A stretch of 64,000 nucleotides of DNA, from the NCBI GenBank assembly GCA_013298595.1, contig JAAFIG010000023.1, positions 1 through 64,000 of the forward strand. Reading direction: 5' to 3'. Both the position numbers and the translations under genes were made by a program. Under the pieces are notes generated by a model. The model was not told the origin of the DNA. It worked only from the letters and a program-made list of their open reading frames with translations, and made no database searches. The DNA comes from Deinococcales bacterium (GTDB lineage Bacteria > Deinococcota > Deinococci > Deinococcales > JAAFIG01). This document shows positions 45,606-54,809 of this stretch, piece after piece. Numbering within the stretch: position 1 is the stretch's first letter; the number at the start of each line of letters is the position of its first letter.

Positions 45606-46687
45606 CAAACTCCAATAGCCCGTTGCAACGCTTCGAGTGTTGCAGGTACAGGAGTCTCGAGACTTGCCAGTTTACTGGCAGTGGTTGGGTCTTTTAAGCC
45701 ATGCCCAGTTAAAGTACAAACAATTCTCGAGCCATCAGGAATACGCCCCTCGCGGATCATGCGCCAAGCCCCAGAAAAACTGGCAGCACTGGCAGGTTCG
45801 CAGAACATTCCTTCCTTAGCTAAAAACTGATACGCCGTTAAAATTTCATCATCGGTCACAGCTTCTATAACCCCACCCGATTCATCCCTGGCACCCAAGG
45901 CGTAACACCAACTGGCAGGATTACCAATCCGAATAGCTGTGGCAATGGTTTCAGGTTTTTCTATCGTATGACCAAGCACAATTGGTGCTGCACCAGCCGC
46001 TTGAAAACCCAACATGATTGGTTTTCTCGAGATGGTTTTATCCTCGAATAATTCGGTGTAGCCCTTCCAGTGAGCTGTGATATTACCAGCATTACCCACA
46101 GGCATCGCGTGATACTCAGGGGCATCCCAATCAAAACTCTCTGCGACTTCAAAAGCAATACTTTTTTGACCTTCAATACGGTATGGATTGACACTATTGA
46201 CCAAAGCAATTGGTGTGACATCGCAGAGTTCGCGCACAAGGCGCAAAGCATCATCGAAGTTTCCTTCGATTTGCACAATTTTTGCACCCATCAAAATCGT
46301 CTGAGCAATTTTACCAGCCGCCACGTACCCGGCTGGCAGCACAATAACGCAATCCACACCTGCTCTCGAGGCATACGCCGCCGCCGCCGCGCTGGTGTTA
46401 CCCGTACTGGCACAAGCAATGGCTTTTGCTCCATCCTCGAGTGCCTTCGAGACCGCCATGGTCATACCACGATCTTTGAAACTCCCTGTCGGGTTTGCCC
46501 CATCGAACTTCGCAAACACCCGAATACCACGTTCTCTTGCCTCGAGTGGACCACGCAATTCAACCAGTGGTGTATCACCTTCACCAAGTGAAATAACAGG
46601 GGTATCAGCAGAAACAGGAAGTCTCGAGCGCCAACGCTCAATCAGACCACGGGCTTTGAAGGTTGGACGGGTGGCAAGCAAAGTCAT
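45605..46687 (-). CDS. thrC: Threonine synthase
   Basis: A 360-residue PLP enzyme making threonine from O-phosphohomoserine. The PLP lysine K71 lies in GSFKDRG; CASTGNTSAAAAAYA and later AMPVGNAGN bind phosphate. The length matches the short bacterial/archaeal ThrC type. TAAACT lies 6 nt before the ATG. It is first in a three-gene unit with the MBL hydrolase and DUF6916 genes; no other threonine genes are near. Confidence 0.92.
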   Translation of the reverse strand: MTLLATRPTFKARGLIERWRSRLPVSADTPVISLGEGDTPLVELRGPLEARERGIRVFAKFDGANPTGSFKDRGMTMAVSKALEDGAKAIACASTGNTSAAAAAYASRAGVDCVIVLPAGYVAAGKIAQTILMGAKIVQIEGNFDDALRLVRELCDVTPIALVNSVNPYRIEGQKSIAFEVAESFDWDAPEYHAMPVGNAGNITAHWKGYTELFEDKTISRKPIMLGFQAAGAAPIVLGHTIEKPETIATAIRIGNPASWCYALGARDESGGVIEAVTDDEILTAYQFLAKEGMFCEPASAASFSGAWRMIREGRIPDGSRIVCTLTGHGLKDPTTASKLASLETPVPATLEALQRAIGV

Positions 46688-46960
46688 AATTGTAGTTTAA
46701 CTCGAGAAGCCATAGATTGGCAGCCAAAGAGTTAGACAAGGGTATTTGCTTGTTGGATTAATTCGTAGAATTCCTCGAGTTTAGATTTCAACTTGAAAAA
46801 GGTAAAATACAAAGATCTCCCCTAAGAGACATGGTTTTTTATATTTTTCGTAGAGGAAGGCTTATCCCTATTTTACGGTTTTAGTTGTCTTACAGTGCAT
46901 ACAATAATTCCGTCACCAGTGGTGACGGAATTTATTCTTTATAGGGTAAAACCCTAGGTG
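46688..46960. other. Intergenic region with bidirectional terminator
   Basis: Between divergent-from-left thrC and the end of tpiA. Near its right end a perfect 12-bp stem AATTCCGTCACC / GGTGACGGAATT (46,906-46,932) can terminate tpiA. The rest is AT-rich with no gene seen. Confidence 0.6.
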
Positions 46961-47734
46961 TTACTTCAATGCTTCGAGCATTTTCACAACACTGTCTAAC
47001 TCGAGGCTCGCGCCACCAACCAGTGCTCCATCAACGTTGCTTCTCGAGCACAGGGCTTTGATGTTGTCTGGTTTGACACTGCCGCCATAAAGCAAACGTA
47101 GGTTATTAGCTGTTTCGCCGTAGCGTTGCACAAACCAGTAGCGCATGGCATTACCCATGTTTTCGGCATCATCTGGGGTTGCGGTTTTACCTGTGCCAAT
47201 TGCCCAAATGGGTTCATAAGCAATGGTTAACCACTCGAGGCTACCTTTGAATTCGGTGTTTAGGACTTCTGGGGTGAGCCAACTCAAGGCGGTCTCGAGT
47301 TGGGTTAAGGTGTAACTTTCGGCATTACCTGCTTCACGGACATCGAGTTTTTCGCCAACACAGAGAATGGGTTTGACCCCTGCTCGAATTGCCACCGCTG
47401 TTTTTTCGCCTGCGATGGCATCCGTTTCAAAGTGGTATTCGCGGCGTTCGGAGTGACCAATCACCACATAGGTACAGTCGAGTTCGTTCAGCCATCCAGC
47501 AGCCGTTTCGCCTGTGAAAGCGCCTTTCGCGTGTTTTGAAACATCCTGAGCGCCCCACTGCACACCACTGCCACGCAAGGCATTGCCAACACGGTCTAGG
47601 CTAACAGCGGCTGCCATGACAGCAACATCGGCGGGCAGTTCGTCTGGGAGTTGCTCGAGCAGCGTTCTGCACCATGAGAACGCTTCGGCTGGACCTTTTT
47701 GTAATTTCCAATTGAGGGCAAGAAGTGGTTTCAT
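46961..47734 (-). CDS. tpiA: Triosephosphate isomerase
   Basis: A 257-residue glycolytic enzyme interconverting dihydroxyacetone phosphate and glyceraldehyde-3-phosphate. Catalytic residues are in place: N8 and K10 in LNWKLQ, His in VIGHSERR, Glu in AYEPIWAIGTGK, and the phosphate loop YGGSVKPDN. The start at 47,734 is fixed by homology and by TACAAT 7 nt upstream, which lies within the end of coaW. It can thus be transcribed with coaW or alone. Confidence 0.97.
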   Translation of the reverse strand: MKPLLALNWKLQKGPAEAFSWCRTLLEQLPDELPADVAVMAAAVSLDRVGNALRGSGVQWGAQDVSKHAKGAFTGETAAGWLNELDCTYVVIGHSERREYHFETDAIAGEKTAVAIRAGVKPILCVGEKLDVREAGNAESYTLTQLETALSWLTPEVLNTEFKGSLEWLTIAYEPIWAIGTGKTATPDDAENMGNAMRYWFVQRYGETANNLRLLYGGSVKPDNIKALCSRSNVDGALVGGASLELDSVVKMLEALK

Positions 47735-47739
47735 CTGGC

Positions 47740-48567
47740 TTATTGTACCGCGTCTCGAGCCACAAGTGCCGCACCAAGGGCTGTGGCAAATCCTCGGTCT
47801 GTGGGAATAATTGGTGGGTTTTTCACACCATAAAAGCCCCAAACGCGTTGTATGGCTGTGCGGATTGGCTCGAGGTCAGGTAAATGCCCAACAATAATAA
47901 TGTTTTCTAAATCGTTGGCTTTAGCAGCATTCAGGGCAATAACTGCGATCACTTGGGAAACCAAAGTGATTAAACCCGCTGCTAAATCTTCTCTGCGCGG
48001 TGCGGCTGCCAGTTTCACAATGCGTCCTAAATTCACAGCAGTAGCATCGGCAGGTAAGCTACCAATACCACCACCAATCACATCCTCGAGCGTGCCGTCC
48101 ACATGTGCAGGGTTACCTTGAGCGGCTAGTGCTGCAATCTCGAGTGGGTCGGATGTACCAAGGCATAATTTACCTAAACCAAGCAATGTGCCACCACCAA
48201 CAGCGCTTCCTGTCACATGCGAACAGGTTTTGCCTCGAGCCGCTATCATGGCTGTGCCTGTACCCGCCGAAACCACCAATGCCGACTCGAGAGCCGCCAT
48301 GAATAAACCACCACGTCCGACAGCATCGGCTTCGGCAACTTTGATAATTGGCACGTTTTTCAATAATTCAGGTAAATCACGGTGTTTTCCACCTGTTGTA
48401 CCAATGGCTTGTAAATGATCAAAAGTCACACCGCCTGTTGCAATGGCAGCTCGAGCTGAATCTAAACTGGCACCAGGGCAATCCATTCGCCAACCACGTT
48501 GCAACACATTTGCCTCGAGTAAAACTCCGTCGAGGTTTGTCATACCAAAATCTAAGCCTAGAATCAT
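47740..48567 (-). CDS. coaW: Type II pantothenate kinase-like protein
   Basis: A 275-residue actin-fold ATPase of the CoaW (Staphylococcus/eukaryotic-type) pantothenate kinase family: GLDFGMTNLDGV (phosphate 1), AIGTTGGK and VVSAGTGTAMI, later IIIVGHLP. It would start coenzyme A synthesis; some relatives lack activity, so the role is likely, not proven. The ATG at 48,567 has TACACT 6 nt upstream. tpiA begins 5 bp after the stop. Confidence 0.78.
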   Translation of the reverse strand: MILGLDFGMTNLDGVLLEANVLQRGWRMDCPGASLDSARAAIATGGVTFDHLQAIGTTGGKHRDLPELLKNVPIIKVAEADAVGRGGLFMAALESALVVSAGTGTAMIAARGKTCSHVTGSAVGGGTLLGLGKLCLGTSDPLEIAALAAQGNPAHVDGTLEDVIGGGIGSLPADATAVNLGRIVKLAAAPRREDLAAGLITLVSQVIAVIALNAAKANDLENIIIVGHLPDLEPIRTAIQRVWGFYGVKNPPIIPTDRGFATALGAALVARDAVQ

Positions 48568-48676
48568 AACAACAGTGTAATCGAGGAACGAGGCAAGAAG
48601 AAAGAGAACGGCAAGCACTTATCAAGATCAAAGCAACTGGGACACTTCTAAGCATCTGTTCCGCCATACTCGAGAG

Positions 48677-49522
48677 ATGAAGAATAAAACAGCTGTTGTT
48701 ACAGGTGCAACAAATGGAATTGGTTTAGTCACGGCGCTTGAATTAGCCAAAGCAGGTGCACGGGTTTTGATTGTGGCTCGTAACGAATCTAAAGGGCAAG
48801 CTGTACTCGAGCAAATTAAAAACCAGACGGGGCAAACAGCCGAGTTGTTTCTGGGCGATTTATCCTTGGTTAAAGATGCTGACCGTGTTGGCAAAGAAAT
48901 TGCTGGTGTTGCCCAAAAAATAGATGTGCTGGTCAATAATGCTGGTGGGATGTTTACCGAACGGCTCGAGACCAAAGAAGGACTCGAGATGACTTTTGCA
49001 CTTAATCACATGGCGTACTTTGTTTTAACCAATGCCTTGCTCGAGCCATTAAAAGCTGCTGGTAAAGCTCGGGTCATCAGTGTTTCCTCGGATGCTCACA
49101 AGGTTGGACGGATTTTATGGGATGACTTACAAGCCTCACGCAAATACGATGCGATGAGCCAATATGGACGCTCAAAACTGATGAACGTCCTCTTCAGCAA
49201 CGAACTGGCTCGGCGGCTCGAGGGAACAGGGATCACCAGTAATGCTTTGCACCCTGGTGTGGTCAATACGGGTTTTGCGGCTGATACCAAAGGAATATGG
49301 TCTTGGGTTTTTAAACTTGCTAAACCCTTTATGATTACTCCAGAAAAAGGTGCTAGAACCATGCTGCACCTTGCTACCAGCCCTGACCTCGAGATCACCA
49401 CAGGCATGTACTGGCAAAATGAACGCCCTGCAACTGCCAGTTCAGCAGCTATGGATCAAACTTCGCAAAAGCACCTTTGGCTCGAGAGCGAACGCTTGTT
49501 GCAGACAATTCTGCAAAGCTAA
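48677..49522 (+). CDS. Short-chain dehydrogenase/reductase (retinol-dehydrogenase-like)
   Basis: A 281-residue NAD(P)-dependent SDR. Cofactor motif TGATNGIG at 9-16, NNAGGM near 92, catalytic YGRSK (Tyr-x3-Lys) near 165, and the ending pattern of the retinol dehydrogenase/WW-oxidoreductase group (LHPGVVNTGF). Substrate unknown. CATACT, joined to a CTCGAG, lies 6 nt before the ATG. Confidence 0.92.
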   Translation: MKNKTAVVTGATNGIGLVTALELAKAGARVLIVARNESKGQAVLEQIKNQTGQTAELFLGDLSLVKDADRVGKEIAGVAQKIDVLVNNAGGMFTERLETKEGLEMTFALNHMAYFVLTNALLEPLKAAGKARVISVSSDAHKVGRILWDDLQASRKYDAMSQYGRSKLMNVLFSNELARRLEGTGITSNALHPGVVNTGFAADTKGIWSWVFKLAKPFMITPEKGARTMLHLATSPDLEITTGMYWQNERPATASSAAMDQTSQKHLWLESERLLQTILQS

Positions 49523-49536
49523 GCTAAGTTGTAGAA

Positions 49537-50064
49537 ATGCAAACCGAGTTCTTACAAAGTAGTCATAAATTTTTCTTGTACTACAAAACCCTTGCCGAAA
49601 AAGCCATGTTACAACTCGAGGAGCACGAACTGCTACTGGATTTACATGGCGCAAACAGCGTTGCTATTATTGTTCAACACATGGTTGGCAATATGATTTC
49701 ACGTTGGCAAAACTTTCCCAGCAACGATGGTGAAAACCCAAATCGTAACCGAGATGAAGAATTTAGTTTACAACTCCGCACTCGAGCCGAAATCATGCAA
49801 CATTGGGAACACGGTTGGAGAGAAGTTTTTGCAGCCCTCAAACGCCTCGAGCAAATCAGTTTACTCGAGACCACCACTATTCGTGGCGAAGAGATCACAG
49901 CTATTGAAGCAGTGCAACGCCAAATCGCACATTATGCCCATCATGTTGGACAAATTGTGTTTATTGCCAAAATGCAACGCGGCGAGCACTGGCAAAGTTT
50001 AAGTATTCCAAAAGGCGGCTCGAGCGCATTTAATGCAGCCATGCTCGAGAAATCAACAAGATAA
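49537..50064 (+). CDS. DinB-like DUF1572 family protein
   Basis: A 175-residue four-helix protein of the DinB superfamily with the DUF1572 pattern IVQHMVGNMISRW, then a WREVF helix and HYAHHVGQIVFIAK; the conserved histidines could hold a metal. Related proteins act as thiol transferases (bacillithiol and similar), but this is only a family-level hint. TAAGTT lies 6 nt upstream. It follows the SDR gene by 14 bp. Confidence 0.8.
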   Translation: MQTEFLQSSHKFFLYYKTLAEKAMLQLEEHELLLDLHGANSVAIIVQHMVGNMISRWQNFPSNDGENPNRNRDEEFSLQLRTRAEIMQHWEHGWREVFAALKRLEQISLLETTTIRGEEITAIEAVQRQIAHYAHHVGQIVFIAKMQRGEHWQSLSIPKGGSSAFNAAMLEKSTR

Positions 50065-50068
50065 AGTT

Positions 50069-50096
50069 AAAGGGCGAACACAAAGGTCTGCCCTTT
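50069..50096. repeat. REP-like palindrome, copy 4 / terminator
   Basis: AAAGGGC...GCCCTTT around GAACACAAAGGTCT, same family as copies 1-3. It sits between the convergent DinB-like and aapP genes. Confidence 0.7.
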
Positions 50097-50125
50097 AAGT
50101 AACAAAATCTGTTCTGCTTGAAAAC

Positions 50126-50893
50126 TCAATGCCCCAGAATCTGTGATAAAAACAATTTTGCCCGATCTGTCTTTGGATGATGATAAAACTCATCTGGGGT
50201 GGCTTCCTCAACCACTTGCCCTTTATCAAAAAAGACAATTCGATCTGCAACCTCTCGAGCAAAACCCATTTCGTGAGTCACACAGACCATGGTCATACCG
50301 CTCATGGCTAATTCCTTCATCACCTCGAGCACCTCGGAAATCATTTCAGGGTCTAATGCACTGGTTGGTTCATCAAACAACATGATTTTTGGTTGCATTG
50401 CCAGCGCTCTGGCAATTGCCACACGTTGTTGTTGACCACCACTGAGTTGTCCTGGAAATTTATCAGCTTGTTCGGGAATACCTACTCGCTCGAGTAAGTT
50501 TAAACCAATTTTTTCTGCTTCGGATTTCTCAATTTTTTTAACCCGCATTGGCGCAAGAATAATGTTTTGTAACACTGTTAAATGCGGAAATAAATTAAAA
50601 CTCTGAAAGACCATACCAACATCACGGCGAATGGCATCTATGTTACGAACATCATTGGTAATTTCAATACCTTCAACAGTAATCCGTCCGCTTTGATGTT
50701 CCTCGAGCCGATTAATACAACGAATAAATGTGCTTTTACCACTGCCTGAAGGTCCAATCACCACCACGACTTCACCGCGTTTAACCTCGAGATTAACATT
50801 GGTGAGTGCATGAAATTTACCGTAATACTTGTTGACATTACTAGCCGAAATCACCACAGGAGCATTGCTGAGGTCTTTACTTGCTTGAGTCAT
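50126..50893 (-). CDS. aapP: Amino acid ABC transporter, ATP-binding protein AapP
   Basis: A 255-residue ABC ATPase of the polar amino acid family. Walker A GPSGSGKS (about 52-59), Q loop VFQSFNLFP, signature LSGGQQQR, Walker [14 protein letters not shown] and a switch His in CVTHEM. Ribosome site AAAGGAG. Last gene of aapJQMP, 158 bp after aapM; it powers the transporter at the inner membrane face. Confidence 0.93.
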   Translation of the reverse strand: MTQASKDLSNAPVVISASNVNKYYGKFHALTNVNLEVKRGEVVVVIGPSGSGKSTFIRCINRLEEHQSGRITVEGIEITNDVRNIDAIRRDVGMVFQSFNLFPHLTVLQNIILAPMRVKKIEKSEAEKIGLNLLERVGIPEQADKFPGQLSGGQQQRVAIARALAMQPKIMLFDEPTSALDPEMISEVLEVMKELAMSGMTMVCVTHEMGFAREVADRIVFFDKGQVVEEATPDEFYHHPKTDRAKLFLSQILGH

Positions 50894-51051
50894 AAAACTC
50901 CTTTTGAACGCGATACGTTTTGTTTTTCGTAGGGCGCGGATTACCCTGTAACCACCAATAATTCTTACATTTCCTTGGGGATTGCTTTTGCTCGAGGCAG
51001 ATTAGGATGTTACAGTTTTGCCTTTTTCTTTCCTCTTTTACCCACCCTGTC

Positions 51052-52227
51052 CTACCGACTTGTATTTAATTTCTTCTCGAGGTTTCTAGCAGCGCTGCTC
51101 ATGGCATAACTAAAAATAAAGTAAATAACACTGATAGCAAAGTACAGTTCTTTGGCAGTACCAATAAATTCTGGGTTATTACGAATGCTATCGGCAATAC
51201 CAGTTAAGTCTTTTAAGCCGATGATATAGACAAGGCTGGTGTCTTTAAATAAGCCAATGAATTGCCCTGCAAGAGCGGGCAAAACAGCTTTTAGGGCTTG
51301 TGGTAAGACAATCAGTAACAGGGTTTGCGTGCCTGTTAAACCAACAGCTCGAGCCGCTTCGATTTGTCCGTTGGGGATGCTTTGTAATCCGCCACGCACA
51401 TTTTCGGCGAGGTAAGCGGCACTGAAAATACTAATGCCAACCATAGCGCGAACCACAGGGTCAATGTTGGCTCCACCAAGTAATAGGGGTACAAATAATT
51501 GGGCGATGAAGAAAACAACAACCAAAGGTGTACCGCGTACAACTTCGATAAAGACCGTACAGATGCCGCTGATGATTGGGTATTGGCTGGTGCGTCCGAT
51601 AGCAAGGGCAACGCCAAGTGGGAAACTGGCAACAATACCAACGATACTCAGCATAATGGTCAGCAGTAATCCGCCCCATTCTCGGGTGGAAATTGCGCCA
51701 CTGCCAAAATCTAGGGTGAACATGATCACAGCGAGAATAAAAATACCAACCCAAACAAAGTTCATGACTCGAGCAGGAATAGCGGCTTGTCCGATAAAGT
51801 AACCTGCAAATACAGCGAGCACTGCGGCTGGTACAAGAATGCCGCTTGGGTGTCCAAGTTGAGTGATAGCGGCAAATAACGCAATGATGGCGGCTGTGGC
51901 AATTGTCCAAATTGGGATTCTCGAGCCTTTACCGAGTGTGCCCCATTGTAATCCTGCAACAAGACAAACCAGTACCAGCATGACCCATGTGCGCCACATT
52001 TGTTCGATGGGGAAAGGTCCAACCATCAGTAAACGAAAATTAACGGGAATGACATTCCATTTGGCTTGGGTAAAAGCCCAAATACTAAGGTTAGCAACAA
52101 CCCAAACTATCAGTAGGCTCGAGAGAACGGTCAGGACGCTATTGAAAGGACTCGAGAAAAGGTTTTCTTTTGCCCAAGCCTGCCATGCAACGCTTCGAGT
52201 TTCAGTTTTTGCGTGTGTGGCTTGCAT
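51052..52227 (-). CDS. aapM: Amino acid ABC transporter permease AapM
   Basis: A 391-residue membrane permease, longer than the common 220-residue HisM type, as is usual for the Aap/Bzt family. Extra N-terminal helices precede the transport core, where the EAA loop reads EAARAVGLTGTQTLLLIVLPQALK. It starts 3 bp after aapQ, whose final codons hold the GAGGT ribosome site. Confidence 0.93.
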   Translation of the reverse strand: MQATHAKTETRSVAWQAWAKENLFSSPFNSVLTVLSSLLIVWVVANLSIWAFTQAKWNVIPVNFRLLMVGPFPIEQMWRTWVMLVLVCLVAGLQWGTLGKGSRIPIWTIATAAIIALFAAITQLGHPSGILVPAAVLAVFAGYFIGQAAIPARVMNFVWVGIFILAVIMFTLDFGSGAISTREWGGLLLTIMLSIVGIVASFPLGVALAIGRTSQYPIISGICTVFIEVVRGTPLVVVFFIAQLFVPLLLGGANIDPVVRAMVGISIFSAAYLAENVRGGLQSIPNGQIEAARAVGLTGTQTLLLIVLPQALKAVLPALAGQFIGLFKDTSLVYIIGLKDLTGIADSIRNNPEFIGTAKELYFAISVIYFIFSYAMSSAARNLEKKLNTSR

Positions 52228-52230
52228 GAT

Positions 52231-53424
52231 TTACCTCGTCCTGAGTTTGGTAGCACGGTTGAAGGTATTGACGGTTGTGGCAATAATCAGGGATAACATC
52301 AGGTACATACCACCTGCAATAACCATTGTTTGCAGGTTCTGTCCACTCTGATTACCACTGGTGTTAAGCACATTCAGCACATCGGAGTACCCAATTGCGA
52401 CAGCTAAGCTCGAGTTTTTGGTTAAGTTTAAATACTGATTACCTAGTGGTGGAATCATGACGCGTAGCGCTTGAGGCAGCACAATCAGTTGCAAAGTTTC
52501 GCCGTAGCCTAAACCCAAGGCTCGAGCGGCTTCCCATTGTCCTTTGTTGACAGCTTGAATACCAGCTCTGGTGATTTCGGCAATAAAAGCACTGGTGTAA
52601 ATCACTAAACCTACCAGCAGTGCGGTAAATTCTGGCGAGATGGTTAAGCCGCCATTAACACCGAAATTACCTTTGACTGGGACTTGGTACTCGAGCGGTT
52701 GTCCAAAAACAAAGTATCCAAGTACCAATGTGCCAAGCCATGCCAGTAAACCAAATTGCCCTGCCAGAATGGCTTTGCCGCTTTTGTTGCGTTGCTGTAC
52801 AAAAAATGCGTAAGTGGCAATGCCAATAATGGCTGCTAAAACAATAATGGGGAAGAAATTAAAAGCGTCTGGTTTTTGTACCATCCACGGCATAGCAAGC
52901 CCAGAATTGGATAAGAACACACCAGCCACAGGTTGCACTTCTTTGATTGGTGGTAATTGCAAAATCACAATAAAATACCAAACAACCAATTGCACGAGTA
53001 ACGGAGTATTACGAAGAATTTCGACGTAAACCAAAGCCAAGCGGCTAACCAACCAGTTACTCGAGAGGCGAGCAATACCAATTGTGACACCAAGCAATGT
53101 GGCTAATGCCATACCTAAAAGTGCAATACGTAACGTGTTGTACAAACCAACGAAAATCACTTTAATAAAATTGTCGGTACTCGAGTCGTAAGGCACACCA
53201 AAAGCTGTACCTTCAGCGACTTGAAAACCAGCTGTTTGTTGTAGGAAATCAAAACCAAAACTCAGATCTTGTTTTTTTAATCCCACATTGACATTGTTGA
53301 CCAGAATCAGAATGGCACTAACCACCAGAATTAAAAATACAATTTGAGCGATAATGGCAAGCTTTTTAATATCGCGGTAAAAGGGTACTGGTGCTTGTTC
53401 GGATGCAATGGTGATTTCGGACAA
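52231..53424 (-). CDS. aapQ: Amino acid ABC transporter permease AapQ
   Basis: A 397-residue permease of the same extended type. The EAA loop is EAARALGLGYGETLQLIVLPQALR. The start codon is TTG after a strong AGGAGG site, followed by SEITIASEQ. A periplasmic insert with hydrophobic helices (about 155-250) is typical of the family. Two hairpins lie between it and aapJ and may lower its expression relative to the binding protein. Confidence 0.92.
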   Translation of the reverse strand: MSEITIASEQAPVPFYRDIKKLAIIAQIVFLILVVSAILILVNNVNVGLKKQDLSFGFDFLQQTAGFQVAEGTAFGVPYDSSTDNFIKVIFVGLYNTLRIALLGMALATLLGVTIGIARLSSNWLVSRLALVYVEILRNTPLLVQLVVWYFIVILQLPPIKEVQPVAGVFLSNSGLAMPWMVQKPDAFNFFPIIVLAAIIGIATYAFFVQQRNKSGKAILAGQFGLLAWLGTLVLGYFVFGQPLEYQVPVKGNFGVNGGLTISPEFTALLVGLVIYTSAFIAEITRAGIQAVNKGQWEAARALGLGYGETLQLIVLPQALRVMIPPLGNQYLNLTKNSSLAVAIGYSDVLNVLNTSGNQSGQNLQTMVIAGGMYLMLSLIIATTVNTFNRATKLRTR

Positions 53425-53453
53425 AAGAAACCTCCTGTGGAAGGTAAAGCGTT

Positions 53454-53540
53454 AAAAGGTAAAAAGTGTAAGTTCAGACACCACTTTTTACCTTTTGTCT
53501 TCTCTAAAACACAAGCGCCGACATATCTATGGTCGGCGCT
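53454..53540. terminator. Two tandem hairpins between aapJ and aapQ
   Basis: AGCGCCGAC / GTCGGCGCT (53,514-53,540) just after aapJ, then a perfect 15-bp stem AAAAGGTAAAAAGTG / CACTTTTTACCTTTT (53,454-53,496) just before aapQ. Neither has a strong T-run in the gene direction, so they probably act as partial terminators or mRNA stabilisers that set a binding-protein excess. Confidence 0.7.
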
Positions 53541-53553
53541 CGAGTGCGGTTTT

Positions 53554-54600
53554 TTAGCGGAAAGGTGGGGAGTAGAGTAAGCCACCTTGTTCGTAGTTAG
53601 CATTTAAGCGGCGTGGGATATTGAGTTTGGTTTTTGGTCCGAGGTTGCGGTCATAAATTTCTTTGTAATTACCAATGGATTGGATCACATCGGCAGCAAA
53701 ATCTGGGGATAAACCAAAGCCTTTACCGCTGGTTCCCTCGAGTCCAACAAAGCGGCGTACCACTGGGTCAATGGTGTTTTTACGGGCATCAGCGATGTTA
53801 CGGCTGTTGACATCGATTTCTTCGGCGTAAATGGTGGCGTAAACTGTCCAAGTAATGATATCGCGCCATTTGCTGTCGTTTTGAGCAACAAACGGAGAAA
53901 GTGGTTCTTTGGAGATAATTTCGCCAAGGATGCGGTAACTGTCTGGGTCAGCAGAAGTGGCTTTACGGCTGGCTAAACCAGAGGCATCGGTGGTGACACC
54001 ATCGCAACGACCTTGGTCAAAAGCTGCCATGACCAGATTAAAATCTTGGTAGGTGACCACTTTGATTTTGAGTTTGCGTTGACGGAAGTAATCGTTGATG
54101 TTTTGTTCGGTGGTTGTACCTTGGTTGGTACAAATGGTGGCTTCGGCAAGATCGGTAATGCGTTTAGCTGGGCTGTTGGCTTTGACCATCACAGCTTGAC
54201 CATCGTAGAAATTGACTGGTCCAAAATCCACGCCAACATCACCATCACGGCTCGAGGTTTGGGTGGTGTTACGGAAAACCACGTCAACTTCGCCGCTTTG
54301 AATGGCAGTAAAACGTGCGGCGGCTGTCAAAGAAACGTAATCTACTTTGCTGGCATCACCAAAAACAGCTGCGGCTACACCTTTGCAGAAATCCACATCA
54401 AAACCACTGTATTTGCCATTGGAATCTAAGAAACCAAATCCTGGTACGGTGGCGTTCACACCACAAATCAGTTTACCGCGTTTTTTAACGGTATCTAAGC
54501 GGCTGGTGTTACCTTGGGCGACACCAAAACCGAGGGTTGCGATACCACCGATAACGCTGGCAATTGCTAATGCTCCGAGTACTACTTTTTTGTGCTTCAT
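53554..54600 (-). CDS. aapJ: General L-amino acid ABC transporter, substrate-binding protein AapJ
   Basis: A 348-residue binding protein. The signal peptide ends near VAQG (about 29). The family-3 SBP fold follows with RGKLICGVNATVPGFGFLDSNGKYSGFDVDFCKGVA; the length (about 340) and C-terminal extension (GLEGTSGKGFGLSPDF, RRLNANYEQGGL) are those of AapJ/BztA, which binds a broad set of L-amino acids. Start after a GGAGGTAA site. First gene of aapJQMP. Confidence 0.94.
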   Translation of the reverse strand: MKHKKVVLGALAIASVIGGIATLGFGVAQGNTSRLDTVKKRGKLICGVNATVPGFGFLDSNGKYSGFDVDFCKGVAAAVFGDASKVDYVSLTAAARFTAIQSGEVDVVFRNTTQTSSRDGDVGVDFGPVNFYDGQAVMVKANSPAKRITDLAEATICTNQGTTTEQNINDYFRQRKLKIKVVTYQDFNLVMAAFDQGRCDGVTTDASGLASRKATSADPDSYRILGEIISKEPLSPFVAQNDSKWRDIITWTVYATIYAEEIDVNSRNIADARKNTIDPVVRRFVGLEGTSGKGFGLSPDFAADVIQSIGNYKEIYDRNLGPKTKLNIPRRLNANYEQGGLLYSPPFR

Positions 54601-54681
54601 CCCTTACCTCCGAAAAAATAAAATGATGCTCGTCTCGAGATACGTAATTCGTGTGTATTCGTTTAGATGCAATCGGTGCAC

Positions 54682-54709
54682 ACTATACGGGGCGTGCATG
54701 TTTTTGCAA
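54682..54709 (-). promoter_or_regulatory. Promoter of aapJQMP
   Basis: On the minus strand, -35 TTGCAA (54,709-54,704) and -10 TATAGT (54,687-54,682) with 16-bp spacing. The leader to aapJ is about 75 nt, in contrast to the leaderless genes around. Confidence 0.65.
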
Positions 54710-54809
54710 AGACCCTGAATAATGAACTCGAGTTTATTTACAAACGTTCGTTAGTTTTTTAGACTCAAGTGAGGGCTACAACTGCTCAATAATCTTGAGT
54801 TAAGCAACT

